Translations under genes and position numbers: made by a program | Source of the DNA: JAUIIK01 sp963745675 | Lineage (GTDB): Bacteria; Chloroflexota; Chloroflexia; Thermomicrobiales; CFX8 | Assembly: GCA_963745675.1 (NCBI GenBank) | Contig: CAVUYM010000013.1 | Span: forward strand, 310,001-374,000 | Direction of reading: 5' to 3' | DNA length: 64,000 bases | The notes under the pieces: generated by a model | What the model saw: only the letters and a program-made list of their open reading frames with translations | Database searches by the model: none | Told to the model about the DNA's origin: nothing | Shown: one piece after another, positions 37,981-47,927 of the stretch | How the letters are laid out: every line of letters starts with the position of its first letter | Numbering within the stretch: the first letter of the stretch is position 1

Positions 37981-39503
37981 ACTGGGATCAGAGACTTCGG
38001 GATGAGCTCACGTCGCTTACAGAGCAGGCGCGAAGCGCTCCCCTGGAGGCGCACATCGAGGATCTTGGTGAGGTGCTTGAGATTGGGGACGGCGTTGTCG
38101 TCGCCGAAGGTCTGATTGAGGCGGCAATCGGCGAGCTCGTTATCTTTGCCAACGGCATAACCGGCCAGGTCATCGACCTGGATCACGAGCACGCGCAATG
38201 TGTGCTCTTTGGGCCTGACACGGGTATCGAGGCAGGCACTCGGATCGCCCGGACACAGCAGTTTCCCGAGATGCCGGTTGGGACGCCAGTCCTTGGCCGG
38301 GTACTCGATCCATTGGGGCAGCCGCGCGATGGTCTCGAGTCGGTTCGCGGGGCGGAAACGCGTGCGGTTGAGCAGGAGGCACCGGGACCACTCGAACGAC
38401 AGCCGGTCCGAGAACCACTGCTGACCGGCATCAAGATCATCGACTCTGTAATCCCGCTCGGTCGCGGTCAGCGCGAACTCATTCTGGGTGATCGTTCGAC
38501 GGGCAAGACGAGCATCGCACTCGACGCAATCATCAACCAGCGGGGACGGAACGTGCCCTGCGTCTACGTGAGCATCGGCGCGCGGTCTTCGACAGTTGTT
38601 GACGTGGTGGAGCAATTGCAGCGCAATGGCGCGCTCGAATTCACGACCGTGATTGTGGCCCGGGCCGAAGATCCAGCCGCACTCCGGTATCTCGCGCCAT
38701 ATGCCGGCTGCGCGATTGCGGAATGGTTCGCCTATCATGGAGAGCATGCCTTGATCGTCTATGACGACCTGACCCGGCATGCCGAAGCGTACAGGGAGCT
38801 ATCGCTCTTGCTGCGCCGGCCACCTAGCCGCGAAGCGTTCCCTGGCGACATCTTCTCTATTCACGCCAGCCTCCTGGAGCGTGCGTTCAAGCTGAATGAT
38901 GAGCAGGGCGGCGGGTCGGTGACGGCATTGCCGATTGCCGAGACGCAGCGCGGCAACATCAGTGGCTTTATCCCGACCAATCTCATCTCGATAACGGACG
39001 GCCAGATCTTCCTCGACACGTCCCTATTCGCTCAGGGGCAGCTTCCGGCGATCAATATCGGCCTGTCGGTATCGCGTATCGGTGGAGATGCCCAGCCCGG
39101 GACACTCCGCGAGGCGTCCTCTGATCTCCGGCTCGAGGTTGCCCAATATGAGGATGTCAAAGGCTTTGCGCGTTTCGGAAGCATTCTTGATGAGGAAACC
39201 AGGAGGCAGATCGAGCGCGGTCGCCGGCTGGTACAACTTCTCGAGCAAAACGAGCGTGAAGTTGTTCCTTTGCCGGCACAGGTTGTCACATTCTGGGCAT
39301 TCAAACAGGGGTTGCTGGATGATATTGATCCGGAGAAGATCCACCTGGTTGAACAACAAATTGAGGAACATGCTCATCGGTTCGCGCATGTCGAGCAGCA
39401 GATCGCGACGGCCCCCGCGATCGATCAGTCGCTGGCAGACGAACTTCGTACCTGGGTCACGTTGTCCAAGCAGGGTTTGAGCACGTCTGAAGGTAGCGCC
39501 TGA
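37977..39503 (+). CDS. atpA: N-ATPase subunit alpha
   Basis: Non-catalytic head subunit, 508 residues. Walker A GDRSTGKTSIAL (about 170; S where Q is usual), Walker B ALIVYDDLTRHAEAYRE (about 260), and the arginine-finger region INIGLSVSRIGGDAQ (about 365). Translationally coupled to atpF by a 4-base overlap, and followed by atpG one base later. Confidence 0.95.
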   Translation: MNWDQRLRDELTSLTEQARSAPLEAHIEDLGEVLEIGDGVVVAEGLIEAAIGELVIFANGITGQVIDLDHEHAQCVLFGPDTGIEAGTRIARTQQFPEMPVGTPVLGRVLDPLGQPRDGLESVRGAETRAVEQEAPGPLERQPVREPLLTGIKIIDSVIPLGRGQRELILGDRSTGKTSIALDAIINQRGRNVPCVYVSIGARSSTVVDVVEQLQRNGALEFTTVIVARAEDPAALRYLAPYAGCAIAEWFAYHGEHALIVYDDLTRHAEAYRELSLLLRRPPSREAFPGDIFSIHASLLERAFKLNDEQGGGSVTALPIAETQRGNISGFIPTNLISITDGQIFLDTSLFAQGQLPAINIGLSVSRIGGDAQPGTLREASSDLRLEVAQYEDVKGFARFGSILDEETRRQIERGRRLVQLLEQNEREVVPLPAQVVTFWAFKQGLLDDIDPEKIHLVEQQIEEHAHRFAHVEQQIATAPAIDQSLADELRTWVTLSKQGLSTSEGSA

Positions 39504-39504
39504 G

Positions 39505-40395
39505 ATGCAAGATCTCGCCAGCCTTGACGCCCACCGCCGATCGATTCAGAGTCTTGTCCCCTTACTCGAGGCGATTCGTTCGGTCGCCGAAATTGGTTGG
39601 AGACGCGCCGAGCAGGCCCGTACCCCATTGGGTAACTACACCGACCGTCTCATTGCCATGATGAAAGCTGTCAGCGCAGTGATCGATCCCGCAGAGCACT
39701 GGTTTCTCCGAGGATCTGGGACGACTGACGGTCCAATGGCTCTGCTACTCGTCACTGCCGAGCGGGGGCTATGCGGGCGATTCAACCATCACCTGGTCAA
39801 CACTGGACTCCAGCATGCCGAACGCCTGCGAGAGCAAGGCCATAGAGTGGAGCTTTTGTGCCTGGGTACACGGGGGCAGCGGCTACTCGAAGAGGCGGGC
39901 GAGAGCGTCCTGTTCTTTCGACCGATGCCCTCGCTTGGCGTCCCGGATTACATTGATGTTGAAGAAATGGCGCTGGAGATGCTGGATCTGGTCGAGCAAG
40001 GGCAGTTTATCGGCCTGAACGTGGTGTTCAATCAGCCAGTGCGGCAGTTCAACTATGACGCGATCTTCGAATCCCTGATGCCTCCGCAGATCGGCAGTGA
40101 CGAGATTCGGCCAAGCCAGGTTACGATCAAGCCCTCCGATGATGGAATCAACCTTCTCTCTCATCTGCTTGCCGAGTACATGCTCGTTGGACTCTATCGT
40201 GTGATCATGGAGTCGGTCGCCAGCGAGCAGCTGGCGCGGATTCACACGATGCGCCTGGCTGTTGATAACGCGAACGACCTGCTCGAAGATCTGACGGCTG
40301 AGTATCGGCAGGCACAGCACCAGGCAACCACAAACGCGCTGATAGAAACGCTCGCCGGATTCCGGGCAACGATGCGGGGCAACGAGCGGCGGTGA
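39505..40395 (+). CDS. atpG: N-ATPase subunit gamma
   Basis: Rotor shaft, 296 residues. N-terminal helix RRSIQSLVPLLEAIRSVAEI, central Rossmann-like domain with LLVTAERGLCGRFNHHLVN, and C-terminal helix with RIHTMRLAVDNANDLLEDL. Last gene of the operon. No terminator hairpin is obvious in the 50 bases before the convergent gene's end. Confidence 0.93.
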   Translation: MQDLASLDAHRRSIQSLVPLLEAIRSVAEIGWRRAEQARTPLGNYTDRLIAMMKAVSAVIDPAEHWFLRGSGTTDGPMALLLVTAERGLCGRFNHHLVNTGLQHAERLREQGHRVELLCLGTRGQRLLEEAGESVLFFRPMPSLGVPDYIDVEEMALEMLDLVEQGQFIGLNVVFNQPVRQFNYDAIFESLMPPQIGSDEIRPSQVTIKPSDDGINLLSHLLAEYMLVGLYRVIMESVASEQLARIHTMRLAVDNANDLLEDLTAEYRQAQHQATTNALIETLAGFRATMRGNERR

Positions 40396-40449
40396 GATCA
40401 TCCTATTGCTTATGCGTTCAGCCCTGACGTCATTTCGAGTCTTGGCTGA

Positions 40450-42652
40450 CTAGACAGGTGCGCCGACGCTGGCGTCCCCAGAGGCTCCAGTGATGAGGCG
40501 CTGGTAGAGATAGGAGGCCAGCAGCAGCAAGATACCGAGAGCGATGAAAGAGATGACGCGGTAGGAGGCGTCGAGCGAGGCCAGGTCGACGATGAACACC
40601 TTGACGATGGCGATGCCTAGCAGGGCCAGGCCGTAGATGCGCATGACCGTGCGCCGTAGGATGATCCCGAGAACGAAACCAGCTACCCCGAGCGTCGTCC
40701 AGAGGATCGACAGGCCGACCTGGGCCTGTTTGCGCAAGGCATCGAGATTCGATAGATCGGCATCCAGATGCCTCTGGAACTCATCGACGAGACCGATCGA
40801 GAGCAGGTAGACGACGAGGCTGGTTGCAGCTGCCAGTGCGAAGCCTGCGATCTCTGGATATTGGCGACGATGCAGATACCAGCCTGACTGCCAGCACGAG
40901 GGCCAGGGATATGAGCGCTAGCGTCGCGTGGCTCCAGAAGGGGAAGTGGTCGATAGCTCGGGACGAACTGACGCGCAGGCGTGAGGGCGTGGCGATCTCG
41001 GCTAGCGTGAAGAGCAGCGCGAAGCCGCTGAGTGCAAGAGCTGCGGCGACATATAGTGGATGGCCGTTTGGCTCGATACGGTTGACAGCGGTAGAGCACA
41101 GAGCGCAATCAGTGCCCAGGCGGCGATGAGCCAGCCATCGGCGATTTCAGAAGGCATGGCATAGGCGAGCAGGCCTGCGCCTACCAGGATCGCTGCCGTG
41201 ACGACATCTTTCGAACGGGCGAGATAGGCCGAAGCAGCGAGTGCGAGCAGGAGGGCTCCCAGAACCGCGCCAGAACCGTTGATGAATGGGTAGCCGCTGT
41301 CTGTCGTTCCGGAGAGAAAATCTCCGGCGCGATATTCAAAGAGTACGAAATACCAGACTGCGGCTAGCCCCAGGAGTGTGCCGGAGGCGAGGCTGAAGGG
41401 GTTGCGCAAGCGCCCGTAGAGCCAGATCATGACGACACCGACTGCGGCCCAGGCCATTGGAATCGTCGCGCCATCGAACTGGACCGGAACGGCGATTGAA
41501 CCGATGGCCAGTCCGAGCCCCAACGTCAACATACCGAAGGCGTGGCGATTGCCGCCGCGATAGAAGAGATAGCCGGCGATTGGCAGGTGTAAGGCCGCCA
41601 GGCCAAAGAGATAGAGGCCGCGCCATTCGTCTAAAGTTCCATCGAGCAGGATGAACGTTCCCCCGAGGGCGATGGCCGTGTTAAGGCCCATGACTGACGC
41701 CGAACTCGGTCGCAGGTGAGTGCGCAGCCTGCGTATATCCTCTCCGCCACTGGCTAGCGTGTGGATCAGCCAGTAGCCGGTCATGACGGCCAGCCCGATA
41801 CCCGGCCTGTGGGGAGTCTGCGAGCCAGTTGTAGAGCTGGAAGAAGGTGAAGAGCAAGCTGAAGAGTGGCAGCCATGTCCAGGTACGATAGACGGCGATT
41901 GCTGCCGCGCCGATCAGCAACAGGCTCAGGAAAGCGATCGTGACGCCATTCGCACTGGCGCCAAAGAGCGCCGGGGCGATGAGTGCCGGCAGGAGTCCGT
42001 ACATTGCGGTGACCTGCGAGCGCGCTCTGATCGCGATGAAGGCGCCAACGGCTGCGGCGACGAAGGTTCCAATGAGCGCCAGTTCGAATGCAATGAGATC
42101 GTAGAGCCGGGTCGAGGCGAAGAGGGCCAGGTTGAAGACGCCCAGCCCGACAGCGAGCAGGGTATGGCCGAAGAGTCGTTCGCGACGCTCGAAGAAGAAG
42201 GCTCCACCACTCACCATTGCCGCACCGGCAAGCAAGCCGATGATGACGCGCGTTTCGGGACCAATCCAGCCACGGGAAAAGGCCAGGCTCAAGAAGAAGA
42301 GGCTGCCGACGAGAATCGCCAATCCACCGACCCAGGCCATGACTCGACCGCTGAGCAGCGCTTCGATGTCGACCGTTTTTTTCGGAGATACTGGAAGCGC
42401 TATCGACACTTCGGGGACTCTGCGTGCGGGAATCGGTTGCGTTTCCAGATCGATTTCGGGCGGAGTTGGAGCGGGAGGTTCTGATTCGATGGTAGGGGTG
42501 GGTTCAGTTGCTGGCGGCGGGGTGGGCTCTTCAGAACCATCGTCGCGAATGCCCAGGAGTCCCTGAAGCTCGGTGAGCTCGCTTTGGAGGTTGCGAATCT
42601 GGGCATCGAACTTGTCGAGGCGCTGCTGGATCTTCGCTGGATCTTCGTTCAT
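40450..42652 (-). CDS. DUF2339 multi-pass membrane protein (frameshifted)
   Basis: Very large polytopic protein of unknown function, about 730 residues if repaired. N-terminal coiled coil (KIQQRLDKFDAQIRNLQSEL), a Pro-rich linker (TPPPATEPTPTIE), then 20 or more hydrophobic helices starting WVGGLAILVGSLFFLSLAF. The C-terminal VFIVDLASLDASYRVISFIA is diagnostic for DUF2339. Frame changes near 41800, 41090 and 40880. Start at 42652 is clear. Convergent with the N-ATPase operon and divergent from the epimerase. Confidence 0.75.
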
Positions 42653-42754
42653 GAGGAATCCTTTTGCCCGATCGAGTGCCGAAGTGTTCTTCGCTGTATG
42701 GTGGACGAAGCAGACGGGCTAGAAGTTCCATCATAGTGCATGGGAGGGAATTAA

Positions 42755-43762
42755 GTGAGGAAAGTGCTGGTGCTGGGCGGTACCTCTTTCATCGGACCGT
42801 CGGTTGTGCGATCGCTGGTCGAGGCAGGACACCGGGTGGCGGTCTTCAACCGTGGTCGAACTGATGCCGATCTGCCCGATGGGGTTGAACGGATCGTTGG
42901 GGAGCGGGAGCGGATTGACGAGTCGCGGGATGCGTTCGAAGCGTTCGGGCCGGATGTCGCGATCGACATGTATGCGATGACTGAGGAGGATGCCCGGCTG
43001 GCGCAGGCGGGGTTGCGAGGGATCGCCGGCCGGATGGTGGCGATCAGCAGCATGGATGTCTACCGGGCCTACGACCGCTTGCGCAAGGCCTATCCCGGTC
43101 CTCCGGACCCGGTGCCGCTGACCGAGGATTCGCCGCTGCGGGACCATCTCTACCCCTACCGTGGCGAGCACCGGCCCGCGAATATCGACCGGCCATACTT
43201 CCACGACTACGACAAGATCATGGTCGAGCGGGTTGTCATGGGCGAGCCGGAGATGCCGGGCACGATCGTCCGGCTGCCGATGGTCTATGGCGAGCGCGAT
43301 GGCCAGCATCGCTACTGGCAGTATCTGAAGCGGATGGACGACGGACGGCCTGCAATCGTCCTCAACGAGCGGGTGGCGGAATGGCGCTGCACCTGGGGCT
43401 TTGTCGACAATATCGGCGACGCGATTGCGCTGGTCGCGACGGACGACCGTGCAGCGGGGCGGATCTACAACCTGGGCGAGCCGAACCACCCGACGACGAC
43501 GGAGCTTGTGCGAGAGATCGCGTCGGTCGTCGGCTGGGAGGGTGAGATTGTGACGGTCTCCGACGAGGAACTTGATCCGGGGATCGACCCCGATCAGCAT
43601 CTGGTTGGTGGGACGGCTCGGATTCGCGAGGAGCTGGGGTATTCCGAGAGAGTGCCGAGGGTGGAGGCGCTGCGGCGGACGGTGGCGTGGGAGCGAGAGC
43701 ATCCGCCGGAGGATCCGATGGCGGGGATCGATTATGAGCGGGAAGATGAGTTGATGGGGTAG
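42755..43762 (+). CDS. NAD-dependent epimerase/dehydratase (extended SDR)
   Basis: 335 residues. N-terminal Rossmann motif VLVLGGTSFIGPSVVRSL. The active-site region has a serine at about residue 96 (AISSMDVYRAYDRL, where the YxxxK motif is not standard: YRAYDRLRK). RLPMVYGERDGQHRYWQYL marks the substrate domain. The unusual YxxxK suggests an atypical or NAD-binding-only member, as in CsrB/RNA-binding-like SDRs. GTG start at 42755 after GGGAGGGAA. Substrate unknown. Confidence 0.8.
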   Translation: MRKVLVLGGTSFIGPSVVRSLVEAGHRVAVFNRGRTDADLPDGVERIVGERERIDESRDAFEAFGPDVAIDMYAMTEEDARLAQAGLRGIAGRMVAISSMDVYRAYDRLRKAYPGPPDPVPLTEDSPLRDHLYPYRGEHRPANIDRPYFHDYDKIMVERVVMGEPEMPGTIVRLPMVYGERDGQHRYWQYLKRMDDGRPAIVLNERVAEWRCTWGFVDNIGDAIALVATDDRAAGRIYNLGEPNHPTTTELVREIASVVGWEGEIVTVSDEELDPGIDPDQHLVGGTARIREELGYSERVPRVEALRRTVAWEREHPPEDPMAGIDYEREDELMG

Positions 43763-43774
43763 GGGAAACAGCCG

Positions 43775-43819
43775 CCCTCACCCCCGGCCCCTCTCCCAAT
43801 TCTGGGAGAGGGGAGGAAG
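43775..43819. repeat. Family A palindromic repeat
   Basis: CCCTCACCCCCGGCCCCTCTCCC, a short AATTCT centre, then GGGAGAGGGGAGGAAG. It is preceded by ACAGCCG, as are the copies at 6030 and the family B copy at 16429. Confidence 0.8.
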
Positions 43820-43848
43820 AGACTGATGTCGATGGTAAAGGGGAGATT

Positions 43849-44410
43849 GTGGACGATCAGGTAGTCAATATTGTTGGGGATCGGGTGAGTCTGGGGCCGT
43901 TGCGGCGGGATCTGGTGGGGGAGTATCAGCGCTGGTTCAACGATGTGTCGACGAGTGCGACGCTGGGGCTATCCTGGCCGACGACGTTTGAGGAGGAACT
44001 GGCGACGTTTGAGCGGCGAGTGGCCAGTTCGAGCGAGATCTATTTCACGGTCTATGAGCGGGAGACGGCACGGCCGATTGGGATTGCCTACCTCTATGAG
44101 GTCGATGCGCGGCATGGGCGGGGGAGCTTCGGGGTCACGATTGGCGCTGCGGAGTGTCGCGGCAAGGGGTATGGCACCGAGGCGACGCGGCTGACGCTGG
44201 ACTATGCCTTCAACTCTTACGGGTTGAACAATGTGATGCTGACTGTCTATGAGTTCAACGCTGGTGGCATCCGGGCCTATGAGAAGGCTGGCTTCCGGGA
44301 GTTTGGCCGCCGTCACCAGTGCTAGCCGCATGGGCCAGCAGCTCTGGGATATCGTCTATATGGAGTGCCTGGCGGAGTGGTTTGAGGATGACGAAAGCAG
44401 GAGTCTGTAG
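43849..44410 (+). CDS. GNAT-family N-acetyltransferase (frameshifted near the end)
   Basis: RimJ/RimL-like acetyltransferase using acetyl-CoA. N-terminal LGPLRRDLVGEYQRWFND, acetyl-CoA loop AECRGKGYGTEATRL (about residue 105) and FNAGGIRAYEKAGFRE (about 140). The first frame stops at 44325, but a +1 shift near 44320 continues as GQQLWDIVYMECLAEWF to 44410, which is the normal C-terminal strand of this family. GTG start at 43849. Target amine unknown. Confidence 0.78.
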
Positions 44411-44514
44411 GGGTGGAGCTTGTGTCACTCGTACCACCTAATTCAAGGTAATAATCGTGGGTCTATCGGCAATGAGCACCTTTAGGCCGGAAAGATCAAC
44501 CATGGGCAACCTCG

Positions 44515-44630
44515 GTGTCATCTTGAGCGGAGCGCAGCTGGGCACCCACCGCGTGGGTACGAAAGAACTTGTTCCCCGTTCGGATGATGATATTGGACGT
44601 AGATCCCTCGACAAGCTTCGGGATGACACC
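44515..44630. repeat. Family C paired inverted repeat
   Basis: GTGTCATCTTGAGCGGAGCG at 44514 and TAGATCCCTCGACAAGCTTC GGGATGACACC ending at 44630. The 482-bp gap 44411-44892 contains this element and no supportable gene. Confidence 0.75.
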
Positions 44631-44892
44631 CTTTGGGTGTCTGATCAGGGCAGAAACAGGAGATGTACGTTCAATTTGGTGGAACAAGTGAGATTGTCTC
44701 CACTCGCGTACGCATGCGATTTGGTCGTCGAGTGGACTCGTACGGTGTAGTTCGCGGATGTCCACACGAACTAGATTCTCGACTTGCTGCTGGCGACCTC
44801 GGGCTCAGCGAGACTCCAGGATGTTTTCGAGGGACTCTGACCCGCACCAGTAGTTAGGCTCAAACCCGGAATCGTTTTGTGCGGTAAGCAGA

Positions 44893-45612
44893 TCATCTCC
44901 TGGTGACGGCGGTCTTGACGTGTCGTTCGCCTCTAGGATGGGCACCAGGTTCAAGCAGCGCCAGCAACACCCGATAGATCATCATGAAGAGGATGCTTGC
45001 AGTTGTAACGAAGTAAATCGTCATCACCCAAATGGTGGCGCGATCGGTCCCAGCGCCGATGCCGTGTATCAGCGCAAGTGCCCAGAATGCGAATGTGAGG
45101 TAGTGGAGCGTGCGCCATCTGGCTTTGCCTATCCAGCGCCGGGCCGGGAAACTTACGGCGATCCCGACCAGCCCCCAGGCCGACAGGATCCCGAGGTCGG
45201 ACCAGGGTTGCCTGACATCTGACACCATTGGAACGAGTGCGCCAGACAGTCCGATTGGCACCGTTGGATCGACGGCGATGGTGAGCACATGAATGGCAAC
45301 TCCTGCCAGTGCGAGATCAGTCGACAGGCGATGGATCGCCAGGGATATGCCTGCGTCGCCAGCGATGCCAAACAGCCTGGTCGTCAGGCTGAGTCCGGTG
45401 AGGACTGAAAGCCACAGCAAGATGTAGGTCGTCATCGCCGCTGAGCGAGTTATGTACCAGACCAGTGGGCTGATCGATTGGCCCGTGGCGAGACTGATGA
45501 ATATCAGGCCGAGGATGAATCCTATCCCTGCGATCAGAGCAAGTGGACCGACCTCACCCCAGGAATCGGAGGCTCGTTGCGTACGGGTAGCGCTCCTACT
45601 AATGGTAGACAT
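44893..45612 (-). CDS. Ferric-reductase-like / cytochrome b-type membrane protein
   Basis: 239 residues, six or seven membrane helices. Two helices each carry spaced histidines: AIHRLSTDLALAGVAIHVL (about 118-136) and RTLHYLTFAFWALALIHGI (about 180-198). This is the bis-heme ligand pattern of ferric-reductase-like transmembrane domains. No FAD or NAD domain is attached, so electrons would come from a partner. Start at 45612 (MSTISRSATRTQ). Last gene of a four-gene minus-strand cluster (46486 to 44893) in which the preceding frame overlaps by 14 bases. Confidence 0.78.
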   Translation of the reverse strand: MSTISRSATRTQRASDSWGEVGPLALIAGIGFILGLIFISLATGQSISPLVWYITRSAAMTTYILLWLSVLTGLSLTTRLFGIAGDAGISLAIHRLSTDLALAGVAIHVLTIAVDPTVPIGLSGALVPMVSDVRQPWSDLGILSAWGLVGIAVSFPARRWIGKARWRTLHYLTFAFWALALIHGIGAGTDRATIWVMTIYFVTTASILFMMIYRVLLALLEPGAHPRGERHVKTAVTRR

Positions 45613-45850
45613 CGATGGGAGCCTCCGAATCAAAATCCTTGAACGTGACTTGCTGGTAACCAATGAGCGGTAGGCAAGCCAAGGGATATTCGGCGAGTTC
45701 TTTGCACTCCGCGTTGTTGGGGTCGGCGAAGAACACGGCAGATCCGGCTTCGGCTCGAAGTGCCCTACAAGCCTCGTCTCGGTGATTCCCAGTCAACAGG
45801 AACTCTATTTCGCGACTCAAGCTGTATTGCCGGAGTTGTTGCGCTCTCAT
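45599..45850 (-). CDS. Small soluble hypothetical protein in the ferric-reductase cluster
   Basis: 83 residues, not recognised. Helical N-terminus (LRQYSLSREIEFLLTG), then AGSAVFFADPNNAECKEL with one of two cysteines, ending SEAPIDVYH. No signal peptide. It overlaps the upstream gene by 4 bases (ATGA) and the downstream gene by 14, so the three are translationally coupled. Confidence 0.6.
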   Translation of the reverse strand: MRAQQLRQYSLSREIEFLLTGNHRDEACRALRAEAGSAVFFADPNNAECKELAEYPLACLPLIGYQQVTFKDFDSEAPIDVYH

Positions 45851-46212
45851 GATGAGCGGGTTCTGACGCGGGGCTTCCGTGTCGGGACAACGGGAGCTAC
45901 CGGCCGGGGAGTCACAGTTGAGGTTGCAAGTGCGCTCTGTTCAGGCGTCTTCGTTGTCTCAGCTGTCGCAACCGTTCCAGCCGTCGTTGTAGGTGTGGCG
46001 GGCACAAGCGGTTGCCGGGCGGTCGGAATCACCGGGGCGACTTGTTGCGGGATCTGACTGGTTGTCGAGGATTCCACTGGCTGCGAGCTGGCCGGAGCCT
46101 GGGCGATAATGATTCCGAGAAAGAGGGCCGCACTTCCAGCAGAGCCGGCGAGTACGAGACCTTGTAGACGAGCCTGGCGCTTTCGCCGCGTCGCGCGACG
46201 ATCCGTGGTCAT
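45847..46212 (-). CDS. Single-pass membrane protein with Thr/Pro-rich tail
   Basis: 121 residues, not recognised. Short basic N-terminus (RRATRRKRQARLQG), one helix (LVLAGSAGSAALFLGIIIAQ), then about 80 residues of Thr, Pro, Ala and Val ending in basic RKPRVRTRSS. The topology suggests the tail is outside the cytoplasm, like a wall-spanning stalk. ATG at 46212. Second gene of the cluster. Confidence 0.6.
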   Translation of the reverse strand: MTTDRRATRRKRQARLQGLVLAGSAGSAALFLGIIIAQAPASSQPVESSTTSQIPQQVAPVIPTARQPLVPATPTTTAGTVATAETTKTPEQSALATSTVTPRPVAPVVPTRKPRVRTRSS

Positions 46213-46226
46213 AGTTGATTTCCGTT

Positions 46227-46486
46227 TCAGTGAATGTCAGTAGATTGGCCCAACCCCTGCAGGTCATACTCACCTTCAATGTTTATTCCCTCTACTCTTT
46301 CGGCAGCGGGACTGCAGCTTGAACTCACAAGCAGTCCTTCGAGCAAAGGGATGTCGCCAAGGGAATAGCAGTTTGCATACCCGCATTTTCCTGGAGACGT
46401 GTCCGCAGTAGCACTGCGCCAATGATCAATGCGAAGAGCAGCGCCACTATTGCGGCAACCCATAGTGCGCTCGTGCGTGATTTCAA
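46227..46486 (-). CDS. Small single-pass membrane protein (frameshifted)
   Basis: About 85 residues, not recognised. TTG start at 46486 with GGGAG 7 bases before it: KSRTSALWVAAIVALLFALI is a basic start plus membrane helix. A base shift near 46370 then continues GDIPLLEGLLVSSSCSPAAE to a stop at 46227, 14 bases before the next gene. First gene of the ferric-reductase cluster. The two-cysteine tail would lie outside the membrane. Confidence 0.45.
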
Positions 46487-46667
46487 CGGCCACTCCCGAG
46501 GTCGTGCAGCGGTTAGATCTCACCGCCTCGCTCAATTCTCAGTAACAGTCTAGGAACCAAGAATGAAACGTACCTGAAACTGAGCCCGAGATTGAACACG
46601 TCAATTGAATAATTCGCGAGAGCATTCGGACAACACACGAAATCGCTCGACGCCACATGACTGGCTA

Positions 46668-47917
46668 GTACACTGTCACACCTCAAATGAGGGATACAAC
46701 CGGTGCAGTTTGATGCGGGCATCGTCGGTCGTGAAGCGCCAGTCGATCGGGGCACCCTTCGCATTGCGCTCGACCACCCACGTCGCCACCTCGGCTTCCA
46801 GGAAGGTCCGATCCGGTACACGTCGGTTCACGCACTGACGACTGCCAAGGGCACCCGCACTCAACTCGATCTCCGCCATGTTCAACCAACTACCGTGCTT
46901 CGGGGTGTAGTGAATTTCCAGCTTGCCTACCAGCCGTCTGGCTTGTGCGGGCGGGAAGCGCTCGTACAGCGCGCCGGGGTATGCGTGTTGAGGTTGTCCA
47001 TGATGAGCACGATGCGTTCCGCCTCGGGGTAGGCGACATCAACCAGGTACTCGATCTGCTCCGCCCAGTCCCGTTTCGTGCGCTGCTCGGTCACCGTCAC
47101 CTGGCGCCAGCCCCGCAACGGTTCACAAAAGAGGAAGAGATTGAGCACCCCGCCACGCGTGTATTCGTAGTCCTCGCGACGCACGGGGTGCCCTCTGGGC
47201 CCCGGGCGCATCGGCAGCGGCTCCCGCACTTCACAGAGCACCTGTTTGTTGACTTGTGCCTCTGGCCATGCAGATCACTGGCCGCTGCGGATCATAGGGC
47301 CGCGTGTAGACCTCGAGCACATCCTCCATATGCCAGACAAACTCACCACTCTGCTCGGGTGGGATCACCCACTGCTCTTCCCGATGAGGCTGGAGTTCGT
47401 TTTTTTGAGCACGCGTCCCACCGTCTGATGGGAGATACGCTCGACGATCTCCAACTCAACCAATTGGTCAGCCAAGAGCCGCAGACTCCAGGCGGCGTAG
47501 CCTGCAGGCGGCTCACCACAGGCCAGCGCGATCAGGTACGCTTCCTGCTCGCCATCCAGCTTGCGCTGATAGACCCGGTTGGGCGTGCGCCGGTTGAGGG
47601 TCGCTTCCAGGCCCTCCTCGACGTACTGCTGGCGCACCCGTGCTACCGTCGGTTGACTGGTCTCGACCGCGTCGGCGACGCGCACATCGATCCAGCCCGG
47701 CCCATCCGGTCCCTGGTCGCTCTTGAGCAGCATCCGGGCGCGGGCCAGCTTGCGGGCTGGGGCCGTGCCCGCTGCAATCAAGCCCTGGAGATAGCTCCGT
47801 TCCTCTGCACTCAACTCCACGACATACTTCTTGCGCATGCTCGCTCCTCCCTGCTACGCTTCGCGCCTCAGGGTAGAGCATGACCAATCATCACTCAAAT
47901 CACGTGGACCGCTGTAC
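46668..47917 (-). mobile_element. IS630-type insertion sequence with TA target duplication
   Basis: 1250 bp. The ends GTACACTGTCAC (46668) and, inverted, GTACAGCGGTCCAC (from 47917) are imperfect terminal repeats. TA lies immediately outside both (46666-46667 and 47918-47919), the target duplication of the IS630/Tc1 group. The single transposase gene inside is broken. Inserted between the ferric-reductase cluster and a hypothetical gene, 10 bases from the latter's stop. Confidence 0.78.
46676..47838 (-). pseudogene. IS630-family DDE transposase, frameshifted
   Basis: About 385 residues if repaired. N-terminal helix-turn-helix part (RVADAVETSQPTVARVRQQY; LKKTNSSL at its end). Breaks near 47400 and 47268, then VTVTEQRTKRDWAEQIEYLV and the second catalytic aspartate in IVLIMDNLNTHTP, a break near 46960, and the catalytic glutamate region HGSWLNMAEIELSAG. 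The first aspartate, expected after RPVICM, falls in the disrupted stretch and cannot be read. Probably inactive unless the breaks are sequence errors. Confidence 0.8.
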
Positions 47918-47927
47918 TAGTTCCTAA

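Noticed and set aside
46945..47883. Plus-strand open frame (312 codons) across the insertion sequence
   Set aside because: Antisense of the IS630 transposase, whose motifs are clear on the minus strand in three frames.
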